This document shows positions 21,361 to 32,907 of a stretch of 64,000 nt of DNA, in pieces. The DNA lies in assembly GCF_918797505.1 (NCBI RefSeq), contig NC_092794.1, forward strand, positions 30,556,122 to 30,620,121, in the 5' to 3' direction. The translations under genes and the position numbers were made by a program. This DNA comes from Bemisia tabaci (taxonomy: Eukaryota > Arthropoda > Insecta > Hemiptera > Aleyrodidae). Each line of letters opens with the position of its first letter. The stretch's first letter is position 1. The notes under the pieces were generated by a model. It ran no database searches, was not told the origin of the DNA, and worked only from the letters and a program-made list of their open reading frames with translations.

Positions 21361-22316
21361 ATTAAATTTGCGCGCGTTCGGTCGAATTTAGCCATAGAGT
21401 ACATTAGAGTCGCAAAGTACTGGATCGCCGTTGAAGTCACTTTTCGAGGCTGTTTTGTCCAGTTCTCCGGAGGCTAGTGTACGGCGACTAGCGACGACGC
21501 ATACGCAGAGACTCGCGCTCAGCGCTCCCCACTCCCGACTCGGCTCCGTTCGTCGGCTAGGTCCACACACATTGAACCAGCCAAGTAGGCCGGTAATAAG
21601 TCTGAAATTGAGCCCATATATGAATTTTATCCAGGGGTAACATACACTAATGGATTCATTATGGCTTTGAATTTCTAATTATAGCAAAATTTGCAAAAAT
21701 TAATATAGATGGAATTAATAAAAGTCGAAAAAACACAAGCAGTTGTTGATTTCTCCATAAGCCACCGTGTTAGAAATGCCGGTTTGCTTCACACTTTGTA
21801 TAAGTCAGAAATTAAATCCCTGTATGAATAAAATCCAGAAGTAACATGCATGAATGGATTCATTATGGCTTTGACCATCTATTTATAGCAAAATTTACAC
21901 AAATTAATATCGATTGACTTAAAAAATGTCGAAAAAACACAAGCAGTCGTTGCTTTTCCCGTAAGCCGCCGTGATAAGAAATGCTTGTCGGTTCACACTT
22001 GGTTTAAGTCTCAATTTACTTCCTTTTTGGAATATTATTCAAGAGTCTGATACATTAATGGATTCATTGTGGCTTTAACTACCCGTTTGCAGCAAAATTT
22101 GCAAAAATTAATGATGATTGAATTAAAAATGTCGGAAAAACACAAGTAGTTCTTGATTTCTCCATAAGCCACAATGATGATAAGTGCCGTCGGGTTCACA
22201 CTTGGTTCACACTTTTCGGAGCACAAGCGGCTCGGAAAGGCCCGTTAATGGATTGACTTCATCGGCGCTCCAGTACATTGCGACTCTATTGTGCTCTATG
22301 AATTTAGCGCGCAAAC
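21361..22316. mobile_element. TIR element with three 204-bp tandem units
   Basis: Left end 21384-21425 (AATTTAGCCATAGAGTACAT...) is the imperfect inverse of 22270-22310, and the similarity extends to the outer GCGCGC. Inside, AATGGATTCATT recurs at 21649, 21853 and 22057, exactly 204 bp apart. Each unit also carries a GTCG(A/G)AAAAACACAAG block. It has no coding capacity. Confidence 0.75.
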
Positions 22317-22409
22317 AGCGTCACAGAACATCAACAACAGCAACCGCGAGACGGCTTTCTAGAAGGTTCTCAACCTCAAACTAAATAAAAAGTGCGCGGC
22401 ATGTGGCCA

Positions 22410-22772
22410 TGTGTGTGATTGGTTGCCTTTTTCTTGTGTTATTTGTTATTATTTGTTTTCGTGTTAAGTTGCAAAGTTCATCATTTTGATTTCCTGGCAT
22501 TCCTGGCTGCAGTTCTCCCTTCTCAAATTCTCAAGTGATCACATTACTTTACTACCGCCAACACCAGAGACAGTAAGTCTCAGAACTTCAAAACATATTC
22601 AGACTTTCTGTCGCTGGTGTTGGCGGTAGTAAATAATAATGTGATAACTTGAGAACTTGAGAAGGGATAACTGCAGCCAGGAATGCCAGGAAATCAAGAT
22701 GATGAACTTTGCAACTTAACACGAAAATAAATAATAACAAATAACACAAGAAAAAGGCAATCAATCACACAT
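22410..22772. mobile_element. Hairpin MITE, 165-bp arms and 34-bp loop
   Basis: Arms 22410-22573 and 22608-22772 are inverse copies with few mismatches (tip CAACACCAGAGACAG / CTGTCGCTGGTGTTG). It is non-coding. Transcription would give a long double-stranded RNA hairpin. Confidence 0.85.
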
Positions 22773-22774
22773 AT

Positions 22775-23030
22775 TATATCAATATGGATAAAAGGTTGAC
22801 ATGGGACTGCAGGACTGAAGGTGTACGGAATTTCAACTTAATATCAACCTAACATTTACCCAGATATCAACATGAAATCAACCTGTTAGCAATATAGCAT
22901 CCATACCACTGCAACTCTTTTGCAGTAACCTTCAATCTCTTTGTTACCTTGATTCCACATTGATGCATCTTCATACAAGGTTTCATCAAGGCTGACGTTT
23001 TGGACACATCAATATCAATACAAGGTTATA
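22775..23030. repeat. Word island (ATCAATAT, GATTTCATG...), right part
   Basis: Continues the vocabulary of 21100-21360 (ATATCAATATGG, TTGACATGG, ATATCAACATG), ending at the TA where family A copy 2 inserted. Confidence 0.45.
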
Positions 23031-24235
23031 CAGGGTGAGCGAAAAGTCCCCGACCCCCCCTCTAACTTTTGAACGAATTGAGCTAAGGTAATGAAACTTT
23101 GGGGATGTTCCTATCTCAAAGGGGACCATCTTTTGGGGGGGTCAAAATTTTGGTTCCCCCTCAGGGGGGGCGCGGGGGGCCCCCAACTTTTTTTTTCAAA
23201 TGGCAACCCCTATCTTGTGATACCTCATTCGAAAGAGCATAAAAAACTAAGAATTTTTGCGCAAACCGCAGATCAATATCTTAATTTTTGACTGAGTTAT
23301 GATAGGTCAAAGGTGAAATTTGACCTATTTTCAAAAAATCATAACTCCGGTTCAAATTATCGCAAAGAAAAAAATAAAACGGGAAAATTTACCAAATTGT
23401 GTCCGCTTTTAAGTAAAAATTGTAGAAATCACTTCGATTTAATTTTAAGGGGGGGCTCGGACCCCCAAATACGTCAATTCAAAGGTCATTCAATTTTCCC
23501 GCGAAATAAGCCAATTTCCCCTGGATTTGCCTCCACATTATCTCAGTAAGGTCAAAATCAGTTCAACATTACGTTGGCAAGTCCCCAAATTTCGGGAAAA
23601 GTTAAAAAAAATGATATTTAAACGGTCAAATTTAGTTACCTTAAATTTTTTTTTTTTTTTTAACTTTTCCCGAAATTTGGGGACTTGCCAACGTAATGTT
23701 GAACTGATTTTGACCTTACTGAGATAATGTGGAGGCAAATCCAGGGGAAATTGGCTTATTTCGCGGGAAAATTGAATGACCTTTGAATTGACGTATTTGG
23801 GGGTCCGAGCCCCCCCTTAAAATTAAATCGAAGTGATTTCTGCAATTTTTACTTAAAAGCGGACACAATTTGGTAAATTTTCCCGTTTTATTTTTTTCTT
23901 TGCGATAATTTGAACCGGAGTTATGATTTTTTGAAAATAGGTCAAATTTCACCTTTGACCTATCATAACTCAGTCAAAAATTAAGATATTGATCTGCGGT
24001 TTGCGCAAAAATTCTTAGTTTTTTATGCTCTTTCGAATGAGGTATCACAAGATAGGGGTTGCCATTTGAAAAAAAAAAGTTGGGGGCCCCCCGCGCCCCC
24101 CCTGAGGGGGGACCAAAATTTTGACCCCCCCAAAAGATGGTCCCCTTTGAGATAGGAACATCCCCAAAGTTTCATTTCCCTAGCTTAATTCGTTCAAAAG
24201 TTAGAGGGGGGGTCGGGGACTTTTCGCTCACCCTG
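23031..24235. mobile_element. Family A hairpin element, copy 2 (near-perfect)
   Basis: The ends are CAGGGTGAGCGAAAAGTCC and its inverse, with TA on both sides (23029-23030, 24236-24237). Arms of about 581 bp (23031-23611, 23655-24235) are almost identical around a 43-bp loop. Open frames recur identically on both arms because the arms are copies. It has the least arm divergence of the four family A copies. No transposase. Confidence 0.9.
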
Positions 24236-25285
24236 TATCTACATATTATGCTGAAGGGGAATGATATTCTGGGAAATTTCAATGCAATTTCAAAGGAAGA
24301 ACTAAAATAAAGGAAAACAAATAAATAAAAAGAAATAGAATAAAATAAAATAAAACATGAATACATACCTATATGAAACTAGGGAGCTACGCCCCCTGGC
24401 CGCTACGCGACCCTATTTATAGAATCCTATCAATGTTGGTTTTATTTTTCCCCTAAAAAATTACGATAGGTATGAGGTATATACTTTACTTTCAGAATGA
24501 AATGATTTTTTTTTTTTTTTTTTTATGAATGAAGAAAAACAAGCAGTGAACTCCAACAAAATGTGTTGATGAGGCGCGTCATTAACTCGCACATGTCAAT
24601 CCTTTTAGTTTTCATTTTGAGAGATTTCAAAATAGGCAAGCAGCACAACAAGAGAATTCACGATCCAACACTGCGAGGTCAACGACGCACCTCGACGAGA
24701 CCGTGTATTGTGAATGTAGAAAGCTATTCGAACGACTTTAAATTTTTTTATCTGCCGAAAGCAAAATCTTACCAGATTCTTTAAGAAAAGTGCTACGGAA
24801 TATTTAAAGCGAAGAAAGGAAAAAATCTGTCAAACTCCTGAAAGATAAAGTCAAATTAAGGATTTTTTGGGGCTAAAATGCCCAAATCACCGGTAGGATG
24901 AATCCCGTTTTATTATTGAAAAGAAATTGACTCGATATGAATGCAATTGCATTAAATATGTCTTGATTTTGTTATTTTAAACGTCTTTCCATGCAAAGAA
25001 GTTCAACCATGTCCATTAGGGTGTCCCACTTTGAGGGTCACCTCCGAATTTTGATGATGGTACCCTCTAAATCGTTGACCTCACTTATAAAGATAAGATT
25101 GCACTATAGAAAAAAATTCTAAAATTTTTTTTAAGTGTTGCACACGGCCGAAAACCACCCCCCGGAATAGGCCAAAATGCAAAATGTTGCCCATTTTCAC
25201 GATTTTTTTAACAACATTGTAATTGAGCTAGGGCTCTGAAAATTTTACAGTAAGAGCATATGTTAGGGAACTTTAAAGAAAAAAA
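24236..25285. other. Unassigned; poly-T and a repeat terminus
   Basis: Poly-T at about 24507-24524. At 25016-25050, TTAGGGTGTCCCACTTTGAG plus GGTCACCTCC matches 3504-3540 and may be the outer left end of the element whose arms start at 25286. No gene is seen. Confidence 0.4.
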
Positions 25286-26833
25286 TTTGTTCATGTCATC
25301 ATGCGTTTCCGTTTTTTGCTATAAATCCACAAAATCGGCTAAAAACGCGATAATTTCAAGATTTTGTGTTTTTGTCTTATAACGATTTTTTCAACTGACA
25401 AAGTTAAATTAAACATGAAACGTACCATTAATTGCATCTTGATACTCATTTTGACCAAAATTCATACTTCACTGTATTAACCCCTCCCCCCCCCCCCTTA
25501 TGTTTAACCGTAAAGTCAGCTTTTCCTAAGTAGCGATAGGTGCATGGGATTTTTTTCTTTTTTCCATTAAAGATTATGTTTTTTTCATATTCTACATTTT
25601 GAATGTCTACGTAATGTTTCATTGAAGTGGTACTTACTTATGAAAAATGGGAGAGCATGATGTGGACTTTTTCCTAAAAAGAAAAAATAAATTGTATTTT
25701 TGAAAAAAAAAAAATAATAATTTATTAAAATAAATGGGAATGGACTCAAGCACCGAACAATTAGAAACAGCATCATTCCTTTCTTCTAAAATACTTTAAC
25801 AGGAGTTCCGCAGGAAAAGAAGAAATACCGATGAATATACTTCAAAAAAAAAACGAGGTGAGTTCCAAAAAAAAAGTGGCAAGGTACCTGAACAGTAGAG
25901 GAAATGCATGATTACTTCCTCTTTGAATACTTAACAACTGACGCTTCAGCGATAATAACAGGTCAGTTCATCCCTCTGTTTTCGAAACTGTGGCTATTTT
26001 TCGGCATCAATTTGATCCAACAGAAAGTGATTTGAAAGGCCTTAAAAAAGTTTGCTTATTCAGTTCAAGATATTCAATCTTTGCTGGTACAAACCTCAGC
26101 TTCCAATAATTCCCCTTTAAGCTAATTTGTATTTTACAAAAAAGTTAGGTTACTTGGTATACTTCAGAACTTCACTACATAGTATACTTCAGAAAAACGA
26201 GTTTAGTCTTGCAAAAATAAATGGCAAGGTTATAGTGCAAGGCAAGATGTGGCAAAGAACAGTTGAGGAAATGCATTGTTCCTTTCTTTTAATGTACCTG
26301 GTAATGTTAGGGGAAGTTTCATCAAAAAAGATTCAATAACTGGGTGGGTTTTTGTAGATTTTCATTTTGGGAATTTTTTTTCCTTCAAAAAAAATTTTAC
26401 AGTAGGTAGGTAATCCAGAAAGCATTTTTTAGAAGTAGTATACTATGTAGAATCATATTTAAGTGGGGGGGGGGGGTCAACTTCTGTAGGGCCAATTTTT
26501 TTTTTTTTTTGCTTGTAAGTGGACGAAAAAAGTCTACTTTGTCAACTCCAGCCAGTCACATTTCACATCTCATATTTAGTACTTGCAAGGCTTATTTCCT
26601 TCAACTTAAGGTTTTTTATTGCTCTTTCAAGTAAGAGAAGTCAAGTGAATAAAAAAACGGATAAGGATAATACTTTAAAATTACTTACACATGGTCATTT
26701 TTGGAAACTCAATACGGTAAAGGCTTAATATTCTCAAAAACTTACTTTTATTTTAATCCTCCTAAGAAAAAAAACCAATCGAAGATACTGAGAATGCATT
26801 AAAACTCTCAATGATACCCTAAATTTAACTATA

Positions 26834-27039
26834 CACCGAAAAAAATAATATGCTGTTTTAGCACCTAGGATGTTAAAAATGTGTCTGGTGATCCGGAGTT
26901 GTTGTCTTTACTGCCCTCGCAGTTAACTTTACATCCTGTGAATGCAACTTTAACTCTGTAGGTGGTTAAGGCAGCATCTTGAGATCACCAGACACATTTT
27001 TAACATCCTAGGTGCTAAAACAGCATACTATTTTTTTAT
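26834..27039. mobile_element. Small hairpin MITE in the loop
   Basis: Arms 26840-26893 and 26983-27037 are inverse copies (GCACCTAGGATGTTAAAAAT). The left end CACCGAAAAAAA, preceded by TA, resembles the CACTGAAAAAAA end at 52457. The right end is eroded. Confidence 0.75.
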
Positions 27040-27544
27040 AATTTTCTTATAAAACCGATTTGATTGTTTAAAAAATAGTCTTTACAGTCGTTTTTTCACC
27101 AATGGCCGGAGTTGACAGGTTAGTACGGAGTTAACATAGATGAGATTACAAAACAAAGTACTAATGTCATGAAAAAGTGGCCAATGTATCCTCTGATACT
27201 CTTTTATTAACACTATTGTACTGACGCAACTTTATGGTAAAATACAAATCAGCTTGAAGGGCAATTATTGGAAGCTGAGGTTTGTACCAGCAAAGATTGA
27301 ATATCTTGAACTGAATAAGTAAACTTTTTAAGGCCTTTCAAATCACTTTCTGTTGGATCAAATTGATGCCGAAAAATAGCCACAGTTTCGAAAACAGAGG
27401 GATGAACTGACCTTATTATTGCTGAAGCGTCAGTTGTTAAGTATTCAAAGAGGAAGTAATCATGCATTTCCTCTACTGTTCAGGTACCTTGCCACTTTTT
27501 TTTGGAAGACTTGCCTCGTTTTTTTTTTAAAGTATATTCATCGG

Positions 27545-27907
27545 GGATCATCATTCATCGGGATATCATCAGGGATTTCGCGGAGAGAGCGCGTTCGTAA
27601 TGAACGAGTGCGTGAAATAATGGGAGTTGAGGAAGATATTGTGCATGATATCAAAACCAGGCAGCTGGTTTGGTATGGACATGTGCGGAGAATGGCAGAT
27701 AGTAGGTTGCCCAGAAAGGTATTTGATGGGGTTCCTCCTGGAAGAAGGCGGCGTGGACGTCCAGTAAAAGGTTGGCGAGAGGGAGTGGAGGGGGAGATCA
27801 GACGGTGTAATCTGCCCGATGATTTGTGGGAGGATCGATTCCGATGGCGATTTGGAGTCGCAGAGCGCTCTAGTGCGCTGAGGTAGCGGCTTGATATGTA
27901 TGTATGT
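27545..27907 (+). mobile_element. 5'-truncated RTE LINE fragment
   Basis: Inserted in the right arm with target duplication ATTCATCGG (27536-27544, 27908-27916). The uninterrupted site is preserved in the left arm near 25830. It ends in a short ATGT repeat tail, typical of RTE elements. Confidence 0.9.
27560..27886 (+). pseudogene. RTE ORF2 C-terminal remnant
   Basis: About 108 residues, from GISRRERVRNERVREIM to the stop at 27884. They match the C-terminal end of the large RTE copy (36070-36387): RQLVWYGHVRRM, then GRRRRGRPVKGW. This region lies downstream of the reverse transcriptase. The frame is open but lacks start, endonuclease and RT, so it is non-functional. It is less decayed than the large copy. 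Confidence 0.9.
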
Positions 27908-28458
27908 ATTCATCGGTATTTCTTCTTTTCCTGCGGAGCTTCTGTTAAAGTATTTTAGAAGAAAGGAATGATGCTGTTTCTAATTGTTCGGTGCTTGAGT
28001 CCATTCCCATTTATTTTAATAAATTATTATTTTTTTTTTTTCAAAAATACAATTTATTTTTTCTTTTTAGGAAAAAGTCCACATCATGCTCTCCCATTTT
28101 TCATAAGTAAGTACCACTTCAATGAAACATTACGTAGACATTCAAAATGTAGAATATGAAAAAAAACATAATCTTTAATGGAAAAAAGGAAAAAAATCCC
28201 ATGCACCTATCGCTACTGAGGAAAAGCTGAATTTACGGTTAAACATAAGGGGGGGGGGAGGGGTTAATACAGTGAAGTATGAATTTTGGTCAAAATGAGT
28301 ATCAAGATGCAATTAATGGTACGTTTCATGTTTAATTTAACTTTGTCAGTTGAAAAAATCGTTATAAGACAAAAATACAAAATCTTGAAATTATCGCGTT
28401 TTTAGCCGATTTTGTGGATTTATAGCAAAAAACGGAAACGCATGATGACATGAACAAA

Positions 28459-28979
28459 ATGATTGAACAACAATGATGATCTTTACATGTATGTCATCTG
28501 TAGTAGATGTAAATGTGCAAAAAATTATGAAACCCCAAACTTTTGATGTTGTAGAGCTTTTAAAGCACATGTCACTTGAGTCCAATGTTAATAGCGTGAG
28601 TGAAATGTCGTTTCTGCTAGAAACGTCAAGGTGTGGGATTCTGCCTGAGTGACTCGAATAAACAATAAAACGATGGAAAAGCTCGTGAAGGGCTCCTCGT
28701 TCGAAGAGTTGAGGAACGGTGCATCGCTCAGGGTTCAAGGTTCAAGGTCCAAGGTATAAGGTTTAACTCAATTTTTCCTGCATTCTTCCGGCTTTGATTT
28801 GTGGCATTGGTCAATTTACATGATTATTGCTGAATTTCTATTAATATTTACAGCAGATACAAAGTGAGAAGGCAGACGCTGCGTCGCGTCGGGACGAACC
28901 AAATTTTATTAACTCTTATCGGTCGAAATCCGATATTTTTTTTAATTAAGTATTTAAAAATGGGCCGTATGGGCCGTAT
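28459..28979. other. Unassigned; small open frame and GGTTCAAGG repeats
   Basis: A plus-strand frame of about 60 codons (about 28474-28653) has non-repetitive composition, but I do not recognise it. Short repeats of GGTTCAAGG or GGTCCAAGG lie at 28735-28755. Confidence 0.3.
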
Positions 28980-29164
28980 GGGGGACTGTACTGTCACAGG
29001 TTTAGCAATCCTGCGGACCCCAGCTGGTAGCCCCTGCTTCAAAGGGGGTGGGTAGATAGGGCTCTTAGCTGTGGTGGAAGCAACCTGTCTAGGAGAGGTA
29101 ACTCCGAAATCAAACCCTGGTCCTCCAGGTTGGGGGTTGGGGCATCGGGCTGACTCCCCGATCC

Positions 29165-30256
29165 TTGGAAAACATGTACAATGTCAAAAAACCCCATAAC
29201 ATATGCCTCGGTAATCATGGAAACAAACGGACTCTTCGACTTAGATTACAGAAAACGACACTCGCTTTTGGTACTTGGAATGTGCAAGGCATTTCCAAGA
29301 AACTGACGGAAGTGGTATCGGAGATAAAGAACAACGGGATCGACGTGGCGGTAATAACGGAAACGAAGAAAAAAGGCCACGGATCAGAGAGCCTTGGGGA
29401 CTATGATTTATTCTACAGTGGAGTGCCGAAACATCAGCGTGTCCAACAGGGTGTCGCAATTCTGATCCGCAAAAGATTTCGAAAAAATATTAAGAACTGG
29501 GAGGCCATCAACGCTCGCATGATTAAGATGAACCTAACAATGCACGGTCACAGAGTCACTGTTTTGGGAGTATACGGGGTCAATGATGATACTACCATTG
29601 CACTTAAGGATCAGTTTTTTGAAGAACTGGACGAGGAGGTAGTGAAGGTAGGACCTGGGAGAGAAGTCCTTGTGTTTGGAGATCTAAATGGAAGAACGGG
29701 ATCCCGGGTGAACAGTAAAATCGTCGGCCCGTTCGGTGAAGTTACGGTGAACGACAACGGAAGCCGCATTATTGACGTTTGCGAGCAGAGGGAATTAAAA
29801 GTATTGAACGGGTTCTACCAACACAAGGATATTCACAAATATACTTGGGTCCAACCTACCCGCGGCTTAAGATCCATCATTGACTACGTGCTCGTTAAAC
29901 AGATAACAAACCTGAAGATCCAGCAGGTGAGAGTATGTAGAGGACTCTCCTGCGGTAGTGACCACTATTTCCGCAGAGCGGATGTAGCCTTTCCCGTTCG
30001 AGTGTCACAGAACGATCAAGGCGACAATAAAAAACCGGAGCGACAACGCGTACATCAAGTTCAGTATAACATCGATAGCCTAAAGCACCCGAGTGTCAAG
30101 GCTCTGTACGCAAAGCGCCTGGATGAAAAAATAGGAGACGAGTGCGATGGCAGTACGGAAGAGCGGTATGAGTTTATCAAGAATTGCGTTCACTCGGCGG
30201 CAGCGGAGGCCCTGGGGGTTTCTGATCAAAAAAATGATAACAGAAAACCGTACTGA
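29165..30256 (+). pseudogene. RTE endonuclease domain frame
   Basis: 363 codons. AP-endonuclease-like: FGTWNVQGISKKL opening, VITETKKKG, FGDLNGRTGS and SDHYF near residue 268, as in RTE-clade elements (often annotated as craniofacial development protein 2-like). It nicks target DNA to prime reverse transcription. The first ATG at 29165 lies just after a GC-rich leader. A TGA at 30254, within KPY-WDAEVEEE, interrupts the link to the RT domain, so the frame should be longer. The endonuclease itself has no internal stop. Confidence 0.85.
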
Positions 30257-31415
30257 TGGGATGCAGAGGTAGAGGAGGAAATAAATGTGAAAAGGAATAG
30301 GTATCATCAGTTTCTCTCTTCCCAAAAGTTGGATGATAAAATCATGTACAGACGGGCTCAAGCAAGAGTCCATCGGGTAATCACTCGGAAGAAGAATGAG
30401 GCTCGGGAAAAAAGCTGCATGAAGATACATACCTACCTTGGAGGCCGGAAAAGTACGGAAGGCTGGAAAGTTATCAAAGGGTTGCGATGGAATAAAATGC
30501 GCGACATCATATCTCCGATACCAATTAACAAGATGGAGGACTATTTTAAAGATTAATTAACGGAGAGGCGACCCGAGTTTCAAGGCGGAGTCATAAGCAC
30601 TAAAGAAGATTCCGACGTGGAGATCCAGCTCCAAGATGTAGTGAAGGCTGTGAGGGAGCTGAAAACTCGCAGAGCTCCTGGACCTGGGGGTATAGCGGCG
30701 GAGTTGATAAAATGTGGCAGCGGTAAACCGTTTGGACATCTAAGGAAACTTATGCAAGACTGTTTGCATGGTTCCGAAGTACCAAAGGAGTGGAAGGAAT
30801 CTCGGATTACTCCCAGTCGTAAGAAAGGTAGTAAGCAAGATTACGATAACTACAGAGGTATATCGGTCACAGGAACCTTGGGCAAGGTCTACGGTTAAAT
30901 TCTCAAGGCAAAAGTTGAAGAAGTTTTGAGCAGCCAGGAAGCCGAGGAACAGACTGGTTTTAGAGCGGGTGGTTCTACCGTCGACCATTTGTTCACCATT
31001 ACCCCGGTCATCGAGAAGAAAAGGGCGGTCAGCCAGGAGCTGCACTTGGTGTTTGTGGATCTTCAGAAAGCTTATGACAGCGTGTCGTTGGTGAAGCTTT
31101 GGGAAGCCTTGGAAAAAAATGGTTTTAGCAAAGAACTTGTGGGGGCAATTAAATCATTTTATGTATAACGGAACGACAGCAAGAGTTAAATCTCGTGAAG
31201 AGTTGCCCGGAGGTTTCTTCGTCACGAAAGGGCTAAAACAAGGCTGTTGTTTGTCCTCAACTCTATTCAAGGTATACCTAGAGCACGTGTTGAAGGAATG
31301 GAAAAATAAAGTTGCGGGGATGGGCGTTCCACTCCTTGATGGGCAGACCCTTTATACTCTATGCTTTGCCGATGACCAGATCGTAGTAGCTCAGGAGGAT
31401 GAAGATGCAGATTAC
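30257..31415 (+). pseudogene. RTE reverse transcriptase, 5' part
   Basis: Continues from the endonuclease with WDAEVEEEINVKR. Lesions: TAA at 30554 (between DYFKD and the expected LTERR), TAA near 30896 after GKVYG, and a frameshift at about 31165. RT motifs are clear: RAPGPGGIAAEL, DYDNYRGISV, FVDLQKAYDSV, KGLKQGCCLSS and catalytic FADD in LCFADDQIVVAQE. The frame stops at the insertion point, DADY at 31406-31415. Confidence 0.9.
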
Positions 31416-31438
31416 ATCCCAAGTAGCCAAATCCAACC

Positions 31439-31600
31439 AAAAAGTTGCAACTAAGTTTCAACTTTGTTTCAACTTAGTTGCAACTAAGTTGTAACTTTCT
31501 TATCATTAAGTTGCAAGAGGTTCCAACTTTCAAACAACAAAGTGAATACTTCTTCAGATAAGTTGTAACAAAGTTGCAACTTCCGATGCATCCCCCAGGT
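31439..31600. repeat. Subterminal TTGCAAC word cluster, left
   Basis: GTTGCAAC, GTTTCAACTT and their inverses recur about every 12-20 bp. The mirror cluster is at 35528-35650. The position just inside both ends suggests transposase-binding sites; this is inference. Confidence 0.8.
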
Positions 31601-31605
31601 GACCC

Positions 31606-31745
31606 ACGGGGGGCGGGGGGAGGGGGTGGGGGAGGCGCGGGGGGAGGGGGTGGGGGAGGCGCGGGGGTGGGGGGCGGGGGGGGAGCGGGGGTGGGGGAGG
31701 AGCGGGGGTGGGGGAGGAGCGGGGGGAGGAGCAGGGGGAGGCGCA
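31606..31745 (+). repeat. G-rich minisatellite
   Basis: Repeats of GGGGGAGGCGCGGGGG and GGGTGGGGGAGGAGCGGG, almost purely G on the plus strand, with many G4-capable runs. Proline-rich minus-strand frames here are compositional. Confidence 0.85.
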
Positions 31746-31946
31746 GAAATGGAAATATATGGCAGTTTACACTCATCCTTGCACAATGTGATAACTTTAA
31801 AGCTACTTTGAAAATTTAATTTTTTCCAATCACTATTTAACATTGTGTATTTTTACGTAAGAGAAAAACTCACAGAAGACAAAACTTTACGGGCAAAGAT
31901 GAACATTTTGAATTGAGAATATTTGTCCTGGTAAAAAAGACAACTA

Positions 31947-32132
31947 CCCCTGTGACTAGGAGGGTACATAAATGGAACGCCCTCAGGTAGTTGCACGACT
32001 ACACCTATGTAGTCGCACGACTACGACTAGGGTAGTCGCATGAATACATCTCGGGTAGTCGCTTGACTACCTAGATGTAGTCGTGCAACTACCTGTGGGT
32101 GTTCCAACTACGTACCCTCCTAATCACAGGGG
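31947..32132. mobile_element. MITE with GTAGTCGCACGACTAC words
   Basis: The ends CCCCTGTGACTAGGAGGGTAC (31947) and the inverse, with one mismatch (to 32132), form a hairpin. Its interior repeats the word GTAGTCG(C/T)ACGACTAC, itself nearly self-complementary, about five times. Confidence 0.8.
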
Positions 32133-32604
32133 TCGTCTTGGCGACTACCCAACTTGTGGAGTGCATATGTCATGGAAACATGCTCAATAAAATAGAAAAT
32201 GAACAAAAACCACTCACCAACTTGCTCGAATCAGTAATCCACTGGGTCAGGAAAATCCAATTGACAACAATTAATCCAAATTTCCAATTAGAACTGGTAT
32301 AAGTACAGAGAAACACTTGAAAACACTATGGGTGCATTGTAAAAAAATCTTGAGCACTCTTTAGCGTAAGTGAAAAATTAGCACCATGATTTAATAGCTG
32401 ATCAATACAGAACAGCACTCTCAGAAAAGCACTGACACAACACCATTTTTCAGTTTATTTTTACTTCTAGGAGAAAAATGCATTTTTCAAAAGATCCGAC
32501 ATCATCGGCCATCGCTCGACAGCAATGAATGAGATAAAAATAAAGCTTAAATAATTTCACAATTTACTCCGATCATTGATGATATTAAGGTAGCCATTGA
32601 TTCT

Positions 32605-32907
32605 CTACCCGACGTCCTTATCACACATAACAAGGAAGGTCAAGAGCACAGAGCAAATGGCACTAAGCAGCGCAATGTACATGTGATATCGCAAGTTCCG
32701 GAAGTGTCGATCTGCAAAAATACAAAGCGAGAAACAGATCATCATATTGATCCACCTACAATTAATGACCGTCAATAGAGACAGACATTCAAATACGTTA
32801 TAATAAATAAGCCACCATTTGTTAACAGAACAGAGTTTTCGTGAGAGTAAGACCCTTCTGTCTGGAGGGACGAGGACCTTCCTTGGACCTTTCCTTCCGA
32901 GAAACAC
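32605..32907 (-). CDS. Hypothetical frame, left-arm twin
   Basis: 100 codons, identical to 34494-34796 except Val for Phe at about residue 11. It has a basic N-terminus (GRKGPRKVLVPPDRR) and then two or three hydrophobic segments (about residues 32-62 and 74-94), so a membrane protein would be possible. The twins stay alike because the arms do, so this is no evidence of selection. A possible acceptor (ATTTTTGCAG) inside the frame suggests part may be a captured exon rather than one frame. No family is recognised with confidence; a weak resemblance to the TM1-loop-TM2 region of class B GPCRs is only an impression. Confidence 0.25.
   Translation of the reverse strand: MFLGRKGPRKVLVPPDRRVLLSRKLCSVNKWWLIYYNVFECLSLLTVINCRWINMMICFSLCIFADRHFRNLRYHMYIALLSAICSVLLTFLVMCDKDVG

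Larger units (their letters stand above)
25286..28458. mobile_element. 3.2-kb inverted repeat with 850-bp arms
   Basis: The left arm 25286-26136 is inversely repeated at 27237-28458, with high identity. The right arm is longer because of an RTE fragment (27545-27907). The loop of 1.1 kb (26137-27236) holds a MITE. Both arms carry C- or G-runs of slightly different length (25490, 28250). No transposase frame is seen; a 63-codon frame repeated in both arms is a copy effect. Confidence 0.85.

Noticed and set aside
23091..23952. Identical small frames on both arms of family A copy 2
   Set aside because: Identity follows from the hairpin arms, and the same frames decay freely in other copies.
31474..31843. 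Proline-rich minus-strand frames
   Set aside because: Purely a consequence of the G-rich minisatellite.
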